From an uncultured Verrucomicrobia subdivision 3 bacterium (GTDB taxonomy: Bacteria > Verrucomicrobiota > Verrucomicrobiia > Limisphaerales > UBA11358): a DNA stretch of 64,000 nt. Below are positions 8,589 through 16,924 of this stretch, piece after piece. The stretch's first letter is position 1. Every line of letters begins with the position of its first letter. The notes beneath the pieces are model-generated. The model was not told the origin of the DNA, did no database searches, and saw nothing but the letters and a program-made list of their open reading frames with translations. The stretch spans positions 1 to 64,000 of the forward strand of contig CAIXUZ010000071.1 in the NCBI GenBank assembly GCA_903922735.1. Reading direction: 5' to 3'. The position numbers were made by a program, and so were the translations under genes.

Positions 8589-9229
8589 GTGGAACCTTGA
8601 ATCTTTTGATCGGGCTGGCGATGGGCTTGAACCTACTGGCGCTAGGCAGCAGTCGGTTGCCGTCGCTCATTCGCGCCATGTCGCTGCAGGGCGTCTTGCT
8701 GGGCTTGATGCCGCTGCTGATGGAGCATGAGCGGCTCGACTGGCGCGTGATGGCCGTGGCGCTGGCCACGATGGTGGGCAAGGGCATGGTGATCCCCGGC
8801 CTGCTGCGCCGGGCGATGCGCGCGGCCAACATCGAACGCGAGATCGAACCGTTTATCGGCTTCGTGCCGTCGCTGCTGCTGGGCGCGGGGGGCACGATTG
8901 CGGCGGTGGCGCTGGCGCGGGGCCTGCCGTTGCTGCCGGAACACACCGGCACTCTGCTGGTCCCGGGCGCGCTCGCCTCGATTCTGACGGGCTTCATCCT
9001 CCTCATCGGGCGGGCCAAGGCCATCTCCCAGGTCTGCGGTTATTTGATTTTGGAGAATGGTATCTATCTGTTCGGCCTGTTGCTCATCCACTCCACCCCG
9101 TTGCTGGTGGAATCGGGCATCCTGCTGGATGTCACCGTGGGCGTGTTTATCATCGGTATCATCGTGGATCGGATCCAGCGCGCCTTTGATTCGCTCGACA
9201 CCCGCAAACTGACCACCCTCCGAGAATGA
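8585..9229 (+). CDS. HyfE-like membrane subunit
   Basis: A 214-residue hydrophobic protein matching the size and helix pattern of HyfE, the hydrogenase-4 subunit whose C-terminal part resembles NuoK (GYLILENGIYLFGLLL with the membrane glutamate). The start is inferred as TTG 8585, overlapping the stop of the HyfC-like gene (TTGA); upstream in-frame sequence lies inside that gene. It is followed by an ATGA overlap with the HyfF-like gene. Confidence 0.8.
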   Translation: MSGTLNLLIGLAMGLNLLALGSSRLPSLIRAMSLQGVLLGLMPLLMEHERLDWRVMAVALATMVGKGMVIPGLLRRAMRAANIEREIEPFIGFVPSLLLGAGGTIAAVALARGLPLLPEHTGTLLVPGALASILTGFILLIGRAKAISQVCGYLILENGIYLFGLLLIHSTPLLVESGILLDVTVGVFIIGIIVDRIQRAFDSLDTRKLTTLRE

Positions 9230-10668
9230 ATTCGCTGCTCCTCATCATTGTGCCTTTGGTTGGCGCCGCGCTGGCGGCGCTGTGGCCGGACCACCGCACG
9301 CGCCCCTGGTTCCTGCCGGTCGTCGGCCTCGCGCATGTCGGGATGACGTTCTGGTTGTTCCTCGATCCGCCCGTCGTCGCGCCGGCCGCCTGGCTGGGTT
9401 TTGATCCGCTGGCGCGGGCGGTGTTGCCGGCGGTGTCGTTGCTGTTCCTCGTTTGCGCGGCTTATGGCGTGGCTTATCTGCGCATCCGCTCGGAGCGCCC
9501 CAACCGCGTGTTTGTCGCGTCCCTGCTGGCGATTTTGGGGTTGCTGAGCGCGGGGCATCAGGCCCGGCATCTGGGGCTGCTCTGGATCACGACCGAGGCG
9601 GTCACGCTGGCGGCAGTGCCGCTCCTGCACTTCAACAACACGCCGCGCGCTTTCGAGGCGACCTGGAAATACCTGCTCGTCGGTGGCACGGGCATCGCGC
9701 TGTCCCTGCTGGGTTCCTTCTGTCTGGGCTACGCTTCCCTGCATGGCGGCGGCGTGGGTGATTTGACCTTCACGGCGTTGACCGCCCAGGGCGCTGGCTT
9801 GTCGCGCCCGTGGGTTCTAACCGCGTGGGTGCTCTTGCTCGTCGGTTACGGCACAAAAATGGGTCTGGCTCCGATGCACACTTGGAAGCCTGATGCCTAC
9901 GGCGAAGCACCGGGAATCGTGGGGGCGCTGCTGGCGGGCGGCGTCACCACGGTGGCCTTCACGGCCATCCTGCGCGTGCGCTCGGTGATCGCCGCTTCCG
10001 GCGAAAGCGCGATGGCCGATCGCACGCTGCTGGTCATTGGATTGTTTTCGATGTTGGTGGCCGCGCTGTTCCTTTTGGGGACGCGCGACTTCAAGCGGAT
10101 GCTCGCGTATTCGAGCGTCGAGCACATGGGTATCCTGTGCCTTGGCGCGGCGTTGGGCGCGGCGGGTGTGGCGGCGGCGCTGTTTCATGTGTGGAGCAAT
10201 GGCCTGACCAAGGGCGCGCTGTTTTTGAGCGCGGGCAACCTCCGCCGCGCGGCGGGATCGCCGTTGATGGATGACGTGCGCGGCATGAATATCATCACCC
10301 CGCGTTCGGCGGCCATCTTTGTCACCGGGATGTTTGCCGTCACCGCTTGTCCGCCCTTCGGCCCGTTCTTCAGCGAATTGCAGGTAGTGCGCGCCGGCTT
10401 GGCTTCCGGTCATGGTCTGGCCATTGCGATATTTCTGGGCTGTCTGCTGCTGGCCTTTTTCGGATTGACGCGCGTGGTCTTTGGCATTGTGGATGGCCGC
10501 CCGCGCCCGACGACGCGGGCCAACAGTAAAAACTTTGTCGAATCCGCCGGCGTGGTCGTGCCGCCGCTCCTGCTGCTGGGGCTGTCCTTGTGGCTAGGGC
10601 TTTTCACCCCGGCGATCCTGCGCGAAGCCTGGCTGGCGGCGGTCGTCCAACTTTTTCCAACCCCATGA
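9226..10668 (+). CDS. HyfF/NuoN-like antiporter subunit
   Basis: A 480-residue membrane protein, the third antiporter-like subunit of the operon. Motifs include MGLAPMHTWKPDAYGEAPG (near residue 208), KRMLAYSSVEHMG (near residue 290) and HVWSNGLTKGALFLSAGN, as in HyfF. It differs clearly from the two NuoL/HyfB copies and lacks their C-terminal signature. It overlaps both neighbours by 4 bp (ATGA). Confidence 0.87.
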   Translation: MNSLLLIIVPLVGAALAALWPDHRTRPWFLPVVGLAHVGMTFWLFLDPPVVAPAAWLGFDPLARAVLPAVSLLFLVCAAYGVAYLRIRSERPNRVFVASLLAILGLLSAGHQARHLGLLWITTEAVTLAAVPLLHFNNTPRAFEATWKYLLVGGTGIALSLLGSFCLGYASLHGGGVGDLTFTALTAQGAGLSRPWVLTAWVLLLVGYGTKMGLAPMHTWKPDAYGEAPGIVGALLAGGVTTVAFTAILRVRSVIAASGESAMADRTLLVIGLFSMLVAALFLLGTRDFKRMLAYSSVEHMGILCLGAALGAAGVAAALFHVWSNGLTKGALFLSAGNLRRAAGSPLMDDVRGMNIITPRSAAIFVTGMFAVTACPPFGPFFSELQVVRAGLASGHGLAIAIFLGCLLLAFFGLTRVVFGIVDGRPRPTTRANSKNFVESAGVVVPPLLLLGLSLWLGLFTPAILREAWLAAVVQLFPTP

Positions 10669-12152
10669 GCGCCTCTACCCCCTTTGCCCTTCTGGCCAAC
10701 GCCACAAGTCTTCCGTGGGCGGAAATCCCGGCCTGGCCGGTGGCGGAATTCGTGCGCGCCACCGCGGCTGAATTGAATCGCGGCGCCCGGCTCTGCGCCT
10801 GGTTTGGCGTGCCGGAAGATGCCCGCACCCGCCTCGTTGCCGTGCTGGCTTTCGATGCCGACAACACCCTGTCCGTGGGCCGCAGCGTGGCGTTCACCGG
10901 CGGTTATCCCTCGCTCACCGTGACGCATCCGCAGGCTCATCTGTTTGAGCGTGAAGTCTGGGAACAGCACGGGCTGACGCCCGTCGGGCACCCGTGGCTG
11001 AAGCCCGTGCGGCGCGCGAACGGAAATGGCAATGCGCCCGCGAACGGTGAATTCTTCCGAGTGGATGGTCGCGAGGTTCACGAAGTCGCCGTCGGCCCGG
11101 TTCACGCCGGCATCATCGAACCGGGACATTTCCGTTTTCAATGCGCGGGCGAAGAAGTGCTGCACTTGGAAATCGCGCTCGGGTATCAGCATCGCGGCGT
11201 CGAGGCGGCGCTGCCGGGCGGTCCGCATCGCGCGACGCTGAGCCAGATGGAAACGGTGTCGGGCGACACGACCATCGCCCACTCGACGGCCTACGCGACG
11301 ATCCTGGAATCGCTCGCCGGGACGGAAGCTCCGCTGCGCGCCCAATGGCTGCGGGCGATGGCGCTCGAACTCGAACGCCTCGCCAATCACACCGGCGACC
11401 TGGGCGCGCTGGCGGGCGACGTGGCGTTTCTGCCCACCTTGTCGGCGTGCGGAAAAATCCGCGGCGATTTTCTCAACCTCACCGCGCTGATTTGCGGCAA
11501 CCGTTTTGGTCGCGGCCTTGTGCTTCCCGGCGGCGGCCGTCATGACCTTGAACCCCAACGCCTCTTGCGGTTGAGGGAACTTCTGAAAACCGCGCTCGCC
11601 GATACCGAGCAGGCCGTCGCGTGGTTTTGGGATGCGGCGTCCGTTCGCACCCGCTTTGAAGATGTCGGCACCGTCTTTCCCTCGCCGGCTGCCGAAGTCG
11701 GACTGGTCGGTCCGGCGGCGCGGGCCTGTGGTCTGGTGCGCGATGTCCGCTACAATCATCCGGCCGGCTGGCACCGCTTTGCCCAGGCTCCGGTTGCGGT
11801 CTGGCCCAGCGGCGATGTCTTCGCCCGCGCCCGCGTGCGTTCGCTCGAGCTTCAGCGTTCCGGCGATTATCTGCTCGAACAACTGGCCGCCCCCGCCGGG
11901 GGCGACTTGTGCGGCGAACTGCCGCCCCCCGAGCCGGACACGCTGGCCGTGGCGCTCGTGGAAGGCTGGCGCGGCGAAGTCTGCCACGTCGCGTTGACCG
12001 ATGCCGCCGGGCGTTTCCGCCGCTACAAAATCATTGATCCGTCGTTTCACAATTGGATCGGCCTCGCGCTGGCCCTGCGCGGCGCGGCCATTTCGGATTT
12101 CCCCATTTGCAACAAGAGTTTTAACCTTTCCTATTGCGGCGTTGATTTATGA
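10665..12152 (+). CDS. NuoC-NuoD/HyfG-like large subunit without NiFe ligands
   Basis: A 495-residue soluble subunit. The N-terminal part (about residues 20-150) is NuoC-like, with a HLFEREVWEQHGL stretch; the rest is NuoD/NiFe-hydrogenase large-subunit-like (HIEPGHFRFQ-type start, LEIALGYQHRGVE, LERLANHTGDLG). In hydrogenases two C-x-x-C pairs bind the NiFe centre. Here the first pair position reads TVSGDTTIAHS (about residues 195-205) and the second reads IIDPSFHNW (about residue 457), so all four cysteines are replaced. This matches Ehr-type (energy-converting hydrogenase-related) complexes, whose substrate is uncertain. It overlaps the HyfF-like gene by 4 bp. Confidence 0.85.
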   Translation: MSASTPFALLANATSLPWAEIPAWPVAEFVRATAAELNRGARLCAWFGVPEDARTRLVAVLAFDADNTLSVGRSVAFTGGYPSLTVTHPQAHLFEREVWEQHGLTPVGHPWLKPVRRANGNGNAPANGEFFRVDGREVHEVAVGPVHAGIIEPGHFRFQCAGEEVLHLEIALGYQHRGVEAALPGGPHRATLSQMETVSGDTTIAHSTAYATILESLAGTEAPLRAQWLRAMALELERLANHTGDLGALAGDVAFLPTLSACGKIRGDFLNLTALICGNRFGRGLVLPGGGRHDLEPQRLLRLRELLKTALADTEQAVAWFWDAASVRTRFEDVGTVFPSPAAEVGLVGPAARACGLVRDVRYNHPAGWHRFAQAPVAVWPSGDVFARARVRSLELQRSGDYLLEQLAAPAGGDLCGELPPPEPDTLAVALVEGWRGEVCHVALTDAAGRFRRYKIIDPSFHNWIGLALALRGAAISDFPICNKSFNLSYCGVDL

Positions 12153-12167
12153 GGCCGCCCCCCAACC

Positions 12168-12953
12168 ATGTTCGTCCTTGATACCCTTGCCCACCGGCTG
12201 AAGCGCGGCTGCGAAACGATGGCCTATCCTGGCGGCCCGCCGCCGACGTTGCCGGATCGTCATGGCGGCGCCTTGCGCGTGGACGCGGCGAAATGCGCCG
12301 AAAATTGCGCAGCCTGCGTGCCGGTTTGTCCGACGCAAGCCATTACCCGGCTCCCGGAAAAACCGGTTGTGCTGGATCTGGGGCGCTGCATTTTTTGCGC
12401 TGCCTGCGTTGAGGTCTGTCCGGCCAAAGCGATTACCCAGACCGGCGATCATCGTCTGGCCGTGCGCCGCCGTGAGGATCTGTTGCTGGGCCAGCCGGGC
12501 GGGGAAGAAGTGCGTCTGGCGGCGGCGCTGGATGATAAATTAAAAAAACTGTTCGGGCGCTCGCTGCGTTTGCGGCAGGTGAGCGCCGGCGGTTGCAATG
12601 CGTGCGAGGCGGATACCAATGTGCTGGGCACAATCGGCTGGGACTTGGGGCGGTTCGGGATTCAATTCGTCGCCTCGCCGCGTCACGCAGACGGCTTGCT
12701 CATCACCGGCCCGGTCAGCCGTAACATGGAGCTGGCGTTGAAAAAAACTTACGACGCCGTGGCGTCGCCGAAAATTGTCATCGCGGTGGGTGCGTGCGCG
12801 ATTGCGGGTGGGCCGTTCGTCGGGCATCCCCAGATTCTGAACGGCGCCAGCTCGGTTGTGCCCGTGGATTTGTTCGTGCCGGGATGCCCGCCGCATCCAT
12901 TGACGATCCTGGACGGCTTATTGCGACTGCTGGATCGTCTGGACCAACCATGA
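12168..12953 (+). CDS. ferredoxin-NuoB fusion (HyfH-HyfI-like) electron-transfer subunit
   Basis: A 261-residue protein that joins two normally separate subunits. Residues about 40-100 form an 8Fe ferredoxin: C-x3-C-x2-C-x3-CP (CAENCAACVPVCP) and C-x2-C-x2-C-x3-CP (CIFCAACVEVCP). Residues about 115-255 are the NuoB/HyfI small subunit with the cysteines for the proximal [4Fe-4S] cluster: GGCNACE, GACAIAGG and PGCPPHP. It should pass electrons from a soluble donor to the large subunit. It is the last gene of the operon, 15 bp after the large subunit. Confidence 0.87.
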   Translation: MFVLDTLAHRLKRGCETMAYPGGPPPTLPDRHGGALRVDAAKCAENCAACVPVCPTQAITRLPEKPVVLDLGRCIFCAACVEVCPAKAITQTGDHRLAVRRREDLLLGQPGGEEVRLAAALDDKLKKLFGRSLRLRQVSAGGCNACEADTNVLGTIGWDLGRFGIQFVASPRHADGLLITGPVSRNMELALKKTYDAVASPKIVIAVGACAIAGGPFVGHPQILNGASSVVPVDLFVPGCPPHPLTILDGLLRLLDRLDQP

Positions 12954-13115
12954 CCTTTTTGGGGTTTGCTATTGGATCTTCGCTGGGTAACCTGTGTTGT
13001 TGGAGTGCCGCGAGCCAGCTGGGCTGACCACTGGATCCGATGGTTTCTTCGGTTGAGCCGCAATTAATGGCCTCCGGTTTGGACCTGGAAAAGCTTGGCG
13101 GGCAAACTGACCTGA

Positions 13116-13162
13116 ATAAAAAATAAAAAAGTTATTGACAGCTGACTCCCAATTGGTAGCTT
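13116..13162 (+). promoter_or_regulatory. strong promoter of the tRNA-Thr-tuf block
   Basis: TTGACA (13135-13140) and TAGCTT (13157-13162) are spaced by 16 bp. An A-rich tract (13116-13134) immediately upstream resembles an UP element. It lies about 115 bp before the tRNA-Thr gene, in the 325-bp gap after the Ehr-type operon; the earlier part of that gap shows no gene. Confidence 0.75.
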
Positions 13163-13278
13163 GCGCAAGTCAGAGCCGTAAAAATCAATAACCGAAACCT
13201 TCTCTATTTCGAAGGAAAGCCGAGAGGGTTGAATTTTTGTCGTTTTACGAATCGGGTTTGAACATAAATTTTCTGGAT

Positions 13279-13354
13279 GCCCATGTAGCTCAGTTGGTAG
13301 AGCACGTCCTTGGTAAGGACGAGGTCATCAGTTCAATCCTGATCATGGGCTCCA
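13279..13354 (+). tRNA. tRNA-Thr (anticodon GGT), CCA encoded
   Basis: A full cloverleaf is readable: acceptor GCCCATG paired with CATGGGC, D-arm with AGTTGGTA, anticodon stem CGTCC/GGACG with loop TTGGTAA (anticodon GGT), T-loop TTCAATC, discriminator T and an encoded CCA. It lies 37 bp before tuf, a common arrangement. Confidence 0.96.
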
Positions 13355-13391
13355 GTTAAACAAAAACGAAAACAGCAACACACGAAATCAC

Positions 13392-14579
13392 ATGGCCAAA
13401 GAGCAATTTCAAAGAACGAAACCGCATGTCAACGTCGGCACCATCGGTCACGTTGACCACGGCAAATCCACCCTCACGGCGGCAATCGTCCACGTGCAGT
13501 CCAAAAAGGGGATGGCGACGCCCATCTCCTATGCCTCGATCACCAAGGGCGGCACGGTTCGCGACGAAACGAAGACCGTGACCATCGCGGTGTCCCACGT
13601 CGAATATGAATCTCCCAAGCGCCACTATGCGCACGTTGACTGCCCCGGCCACGCCGACTATGTGAAGAACATGATCACGGGCGCCGCGCAGATGGACGGT
13701 GCGATTCTTGTGGTGAGCGCGGCTGACGGCCCGATGCCGCAGACCCGCGAACACATTCTCCTTGCCCGCCAGGTCGGTGTGCCGAGCATCATCGTTTGCT
13801 TGAACAAGGTGGACTTGGCTGACGCCGACTTGCTCGAGCTCATCGAGATGGAAATCCGTGAGTTGCTCACAAAATATGGGTTCCCGGGTGAAAAGACTCC
13901 CATCGTTCGCGCTTCGGCCACCGCCGCCCTCGCCGGCACGCCGGAAGGTGAAGCCCAGATCGCCGCTTTGCTCGAAGCTCTGGACAGCTTTATCCCTGAC
14001 CCGACCCGCGAAGTCGATAAGCCGTTCCTCATGTGCGTCGAAGACGTGTTCACCATTGAAGGCCGCGGCACCGTGGTCACTGGTCGCGTCGAGCGCGGTG
14101 TCCTGAAGAAGATGGAAGAAGTCGAAATCGTCGGTTTGAAAGACACGCGCAAGACCGTCGCCACCGACATCGAAATGTTCCGCAAGCTGCTGGATTCTGC
14201 CAGCGCCGGCGACAACGTCGGCGTGCTGCTCCGTGGCACGACCAAGGACGAGGTGGAGCGCGGCATGGTTTTGGCTAAACCCGGTTCCATCAAGCCGCAC
14301 ACCAAGTTCAAGGCCGAAGTTTACGTCTTGACCAAGGATGAAGGTGGCCGTCACACGCCGTTCTTCACCAATTATCGTCCGCAGTTCTATTTCCGCACCT
14401 CGGACGTCACCGGCACGCTCACGCTGCCGACGGGCGTCGAAATGGTGATGCCGGGCGACAACGTCTCGGTGGACGTCGAATTGCAGAAGACTGTGGCGAT
14501 GGAAAAAGGCCTCAAGTTCGCGATCCGCGAAGGTGGCCGCACCATCGGTTCCGGCATTGTGGTGGAAGTCATCGCCTAA
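13392..14579 (+). CDS. tuf: elongation factor Tu
   Basis: A 395-residue EF-Tu that delivers aminoacyl-tRNA to the ribosome. All three domains are present: GTPase motifs GHVDHGKS (P-loop), DCPGH and NKVD, then the domain II and III beta-barrels ([40 protein letters not shown]). Three features are unusual. The P-loop ends in Ser rather than Thr, the G4 motif is NKVD rather than NKCD, and the switch I core, normally K-A-R-G-I-T-I-N, reads T-K-T-V-T-I-A; the key Thr is kept but R-G is lost. It is preceded by a tRNA-Thr and followed by a terminator. Confidence 0.97.
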   Translation: MAKEQFQRTKPHVNVGTIGHVDHGKSTLTAAIVHVQSKKGMATPISYASITKGGTVRDETKTVTIAVSHVEYESPKRHYAHVDCPGHADYVKNMITGAAQMDGAILVVSAADGPMPQTREHILLARQVGVPSIIVCLNKVDLADADLLELIEMEIRELLTKYGFPGEKTPIVRASATAALAGTPEGEAQIAALLEALDSFIPDPTREVDKPFLMCVEDVFTIEGRGTVVTGRVERGVLKKMEEVEIVGLKDTRKTVATDIEMFRKLLDSASAGDNVGVLLRGTTKDEVERGMVLAKPGSIKPHTKFKAEVYVLTKDEGGRHTPFFTNYRPQFYFRTSDVTGTLTLPTGVEMVMPGDNVSVDVELQKTVAMEKGLKFAIREGGRTIGSGIVVEVIA

Positions 14580-14594
14580 GGGCGAATTAGTTTC

Positions 14595-14630
14595 GGGAGC
14601 GCGGAGTTTGAACCTCCGTGCTCCCTTTTT
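14595..14630 (+). terminator. terminator-like hairpin after tuf
   Basis: A 12-bp stem (GGGAGCGCGGAG / CTCCGTGCTCCC, one G-T wobble) with a 7-nt loop is followed by TTTTT. It probably reduces read-through from tuf into the tRNA-Trp/secE segment. Confidence 0.8.
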
Positions 14631-14670
14631 GTCCGTAGATGCGGCGATGGTCTCGGTGGTTTTGACGGTT

Positions 14671-14746
14671 ACGGCAGTAGCTCAATTGGTAGAGTAGTGG
14701 TCTCCAAAACCATTGGTTGCAGGTTCAAGTCCTGCCTGCCGTGCCA
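14671..14746 (+). tRNA. tRNA-Trp (anticodon CCA), CCA encoded
   Basis: Acceptor stem ACGGCAG/CTGCCGT, anticodon stem GTGGT/ACCAT with loop CTCCAAA (anticodon CCA), T-arm GCAGG-TTCAAGT-CCTGC, discriminator G and an encoded CCA. Its place just before secE-nusG is conserved in many bacteria. Confidence 0.96.
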
Positions 14747-14759
14747 GTCTGCTAAACGT

Positions 14760-14849
14760 GGAGAGGTGGCAGAGTGGTCTATCGCGGCGGTCTTGAAAAC
14801 CGCTTCAGGCGAAAGCCTGACGGGGGTTCGAATCCCTCCCTCTCCGCCA
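14760..14849 (+). tRNA. tRNA-Ser (anticodon TGA), CCA encoded
   Basis: A class II tRNA of 90 nt. Acceptor GGAGAGG/CCTCTCC, anticodon stem GCGGT/ACCGC with loop CTTGAAA (anticodon TGA), a long variable arm (CAGGCGAAAGCCTG) and T-loop TTCGAAT, ending in an encoded CCA. It sits between tRNA-Trp and secE, so three tRNAs flank the tuf/secE segment. Confidence 0.95.
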
Positions 14850-14861
14850 GAGATATTTTTT

Positions 14862-15113
14862 GTGAATAATTGGACCAACATTGTAATTTGGGCGGCGGTC
14901 ATCGGCGCGGTGTTCGGCTACCTCTGGTGGCAGGGACAGATCCAGCGTCTGGCCGTTTATGTTCAGGAGACGCGTGAAGAATTGAAAAAATGCTCATGGC
15001 CGACCTGGGAGGAACTGAAAGGTTCCACGGCGCTCATCATTATCATGGTGGCCTTGTTGGGCCTGTTCATCGTGCTGGTGGATCGCATTTTGTTCGCCAT
15101 TTTCATCCGTTAA
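14862..15113 (+). CDS. secE: preprotein translocase subunit SecE
   Basis: An 83-residue SecE, the small clamp subunit of the SecYEG channel. The conserved amphipathic helix ELKKCSWPTWEELKGST is followed by one membrane helix (TALIIIMVALLGLFIVLVD). The start is taken as GTG 14862, 12 bp after the tRNA-Ser CCA; the frame stays open upstream only because it runs through the tRNA. No clear ribosome binding site is visible, so the exact start is uncertain. nusG follows after 14 bp. Confidence 0.9.
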   Translation: MNNWTNIVIWAAVIGAVFGYLWWQGQIQRLAVYVQETREELKKCSWPTWEELKGSTALIIIMVALLGLFIVLVDRILFAIFIR

Positions 15114-15127
15114 ACTAAAAAACTTTC

Positions 15128-15673
15128 ATGCGCAACCAGTGGTTCATTATCCAGACGCTTTCCGGCCAGGAAAACAAGGTCAAAGACAGCATTGAAAAAC
15201 GCGTCAAGACCGAAGAAATGCAAGACTTCATCAAGGAAGTCATGGTGCCGATCGAGAAGGTCGTCGAGGTGCGCAACCAGAAAAAAACGGTTTCCAACCG
15301 CAAGTTGTGGCCGGGTTATGTTTTTGTGGACATGGTGCTGTTGGATGATGAAAACCGCATCATTGAAAAGCCGTGGTATTTTATCCGCGAGACACAGGGG
15401 GTCATTGGCTTTTTGAGCGATCCGCCGCAGCCGACGCCGACTGAGGAAGTGGACGCTATCAAGGTGCAGATTTCCGCGTCGGAAGAGACGGAAAAACCGA
15501 AGGTGAATTTTGCCGTTGGCGAAACGGTCAAAATCAATAACGGGCCGTTCTTGAATTTTAGCGGCGTGATCGAGGAAATTGACCCCGAGCGCGGCAAGTT
15601 GAAAGTCACGGTCAACATTTTTGGACGTAACACGCCGGTTGAATTGGAATACTGGCAAGTCGAGAAAGCTTAA
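15128..15673 (+). CDS. nusG: transcription termination/antitermination factor NusG
   Basis: A 181-residue NusG. The NGN domain begins RNQWFIIQTLSGQENKVKDSI and contains LWPGYVFVDM and ETQGVIGFLSD. The C-terminal KOW domain has GPFLNFSGVIEEIDPERGKLKV and NIFGRNTPVELEYWQVEK. It binds RNA polymerase and couples it to Rho or the ribosome. Its position between secE and rplK is the canonical one. Confidence 0.97.
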   Translation: MRNQWFIIQTLSGQENKVKDSIEKRVKTEEMQDFIKEVMVPIEKVVEVRNQKKTVSNRKLWPGYVFVDMVLLDDENRIIEKPWYFIRETQGVIGFLSDPPQPTPTEEVDAIKVQISASEETEKPKVNFAVGETVKINNGPFLNFSGVIEEIDPERGKLKVTVNIFGRNTPVELEYWQVEKA

Positions 15674-15737
15674 TGCGGAAACCCGGAGGCCATGAATTGA
15701 GTTTTCATGGGTTCCTAGGTTCCGAATAAAAAATTAT

Positions 15738-16163
15738 ATGGCAAAGAAAATTACAGGACAGATTAAATTGCAGATACCGGCCGGTCAGGCCAATCCCGCG
15801 CCGCCCGTCGGTCCCGCGCTCGGCCAGCACGGCGTGAACATCATGGGCTTCTGCAAGGAATTTAACGCCGTGACCAAGAATGACGCCGGCCTGATTATTC
15901 CCGTGGTCATCACGGTATACCAGGACAAGTCCTTCACCTTCATCACCAAGTCGCCGCCCGCATCCGTGCTGCTCAAGAAGGCCGCCGGGATCACCGCTGG
16001 CAGCAAGACGCCGAATAAGGACAAGGTCGGCAAGGTCACGCGCAAACAAATTTTGGAAATCATCAAAATGAAATCCAAAGATATCCATGCCAACTCGGAA
16101 GAAGCCGCGATCAAGCTGATCTCCGGCACCGCGCGCAGCATGGGGATCGAAGTCGTCGGTTAA
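15738..16163 (+). CDS. rplK: ribosomal protein L11
   Basis: A 141-residue L11 with the family start [20 protein letters not shown] and the C-terminal RNA-binding domain ending [12 protein letters not shown]. It binds the GTPase-associated region of 23S rRNA. The 64-bp gap from nusG contains an inverted repeat (CCATGAA / TTCATGG) that could form a leader hairpin. Confidence 0.97.
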   Translation: MAKKITGQIKLQIPAGQANPAPPVGPALGQHGVNIMGFCKEFNAVTKNDAGLIIPVVITVYQDKSFTFITKSPPASVLLKKAAGITAGSKTPNKDKVGKVTRKQILEIIKMKSKDIHANSEEAAIKLISGTARSMGIEVVG

Positions 16164-16219
16164 TTGAAATAAACCATCGCGGGAGAGCCAATAGCTCGTC
16201 TGCACCGCACCAAACATAA

Positions 16220-16909
16220 ATGCCCAGCAAAAGATACAAAAAGGCGCTTGAAGTCGTGGATGGCAAGAAAGCCTATCCGCTCAAGGAAGCCGTTGGCGTC
16301 CTCGCCAAATTTCCCAAAGCCAAATTTAACGAAACCATCGACCTCGCGTTCCGCCTCGGCGTGGACCCGAAGCAGTCCGACCAGATGGTCCGCGGCACGG
16401 TTCCGCTGCCGCACGGCAGTGGCAAGACCGTCCGCGTGCTCGTGTTTGCCAAAGGCAACGCCGCGGACGCCGCCAAGGCGGCCGGGGCTGAAAACGTCGG
16501 TTTCGAAGACATGATCGCCAAGTGCCAGGGCGGCTGGTCCGATTTTGATGTCGCCATTGCGACGCCCGAGGCGATGGTGGAAGTCCGTAAGCTCGGCAAG
16601 GTGCTCGGACCCCGCGGCCTCATGCCCAATCCGAAAACCGGCACCGTAACCGACGACACCGCCAAGGCGGTGAAGGAAGTCAAAGCCGGCCGCGTGGAGT
16701 TCAAGGTGGACAAGGCCGCCAACGTCCACGTCATCGTGGGCAAGGCCTCGTTCAAGCCGGAACAGCTCGAGGAAAACGCTCGGGCCGTAATCGAGGCCGT
16801 CGCCAAGGCGCGCCCGAACAGCATCAAGGGTACCTACATCAATTCGTGCACGCTCTCGGCGACCATGAGTCCGCCCGTCCGTGTTGACGTCCGTGAATTC
16901 GCAAACTAA
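16220..16909 (+). CDS. rplA: ribosomal protein L1
   Basis: A 229-residue L1, of normal length. The motifs are LGPRGLMPNPKTGTV (near residue 132) and the C-terminal GTYINSCTLSATMSPPVRVD. L1 forms the mobile stalk near the E site and in many bacteria represses translation of its own rplK-rplA mRNA. It starts 56 bp after rplK and is followed 15 bp later by rplJ. Confidence 0.97.
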   Translation: MPSKRYKKALEVVDGKKAYPLKEAVGVLAKFPKAKFNETIDLAFRLGVDPKQSDQMVRGTVPLPHGSGKTVRVLVFAKGNAADAAKAAGAENVGFEDMIAKCQGGWSDFDVAIATPEAMVEVRKLGKVLGPRGLMPNPKTGTVTDDTAKAVKEVKAGRVEFKVDKAANVHVIVGKASFKPEQLEENARAVIEAVAKARPNSIKGTYINSCTLSATMSPPVRVDVREFAN

Positions 16910-16924
16910 CCGAGGATATTTATC

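Noticed and set aside
2980-12953. Annotation of the operon as a functional NiFe hydrogenase (hydrogenase-4) or as NADH dehydrogenase
   Set aside because: NiFe cysteines are missing and no maturation genes are near; NuoE, NuoF and NuoG-type NADH/FeS subunits are also absent.
14697-14861. 55-codon N-terminal extension of SecE
   Set aside because: It would run through the tRNA-Trp and tRNA-Ser genes; SecE homology begins after 14862.
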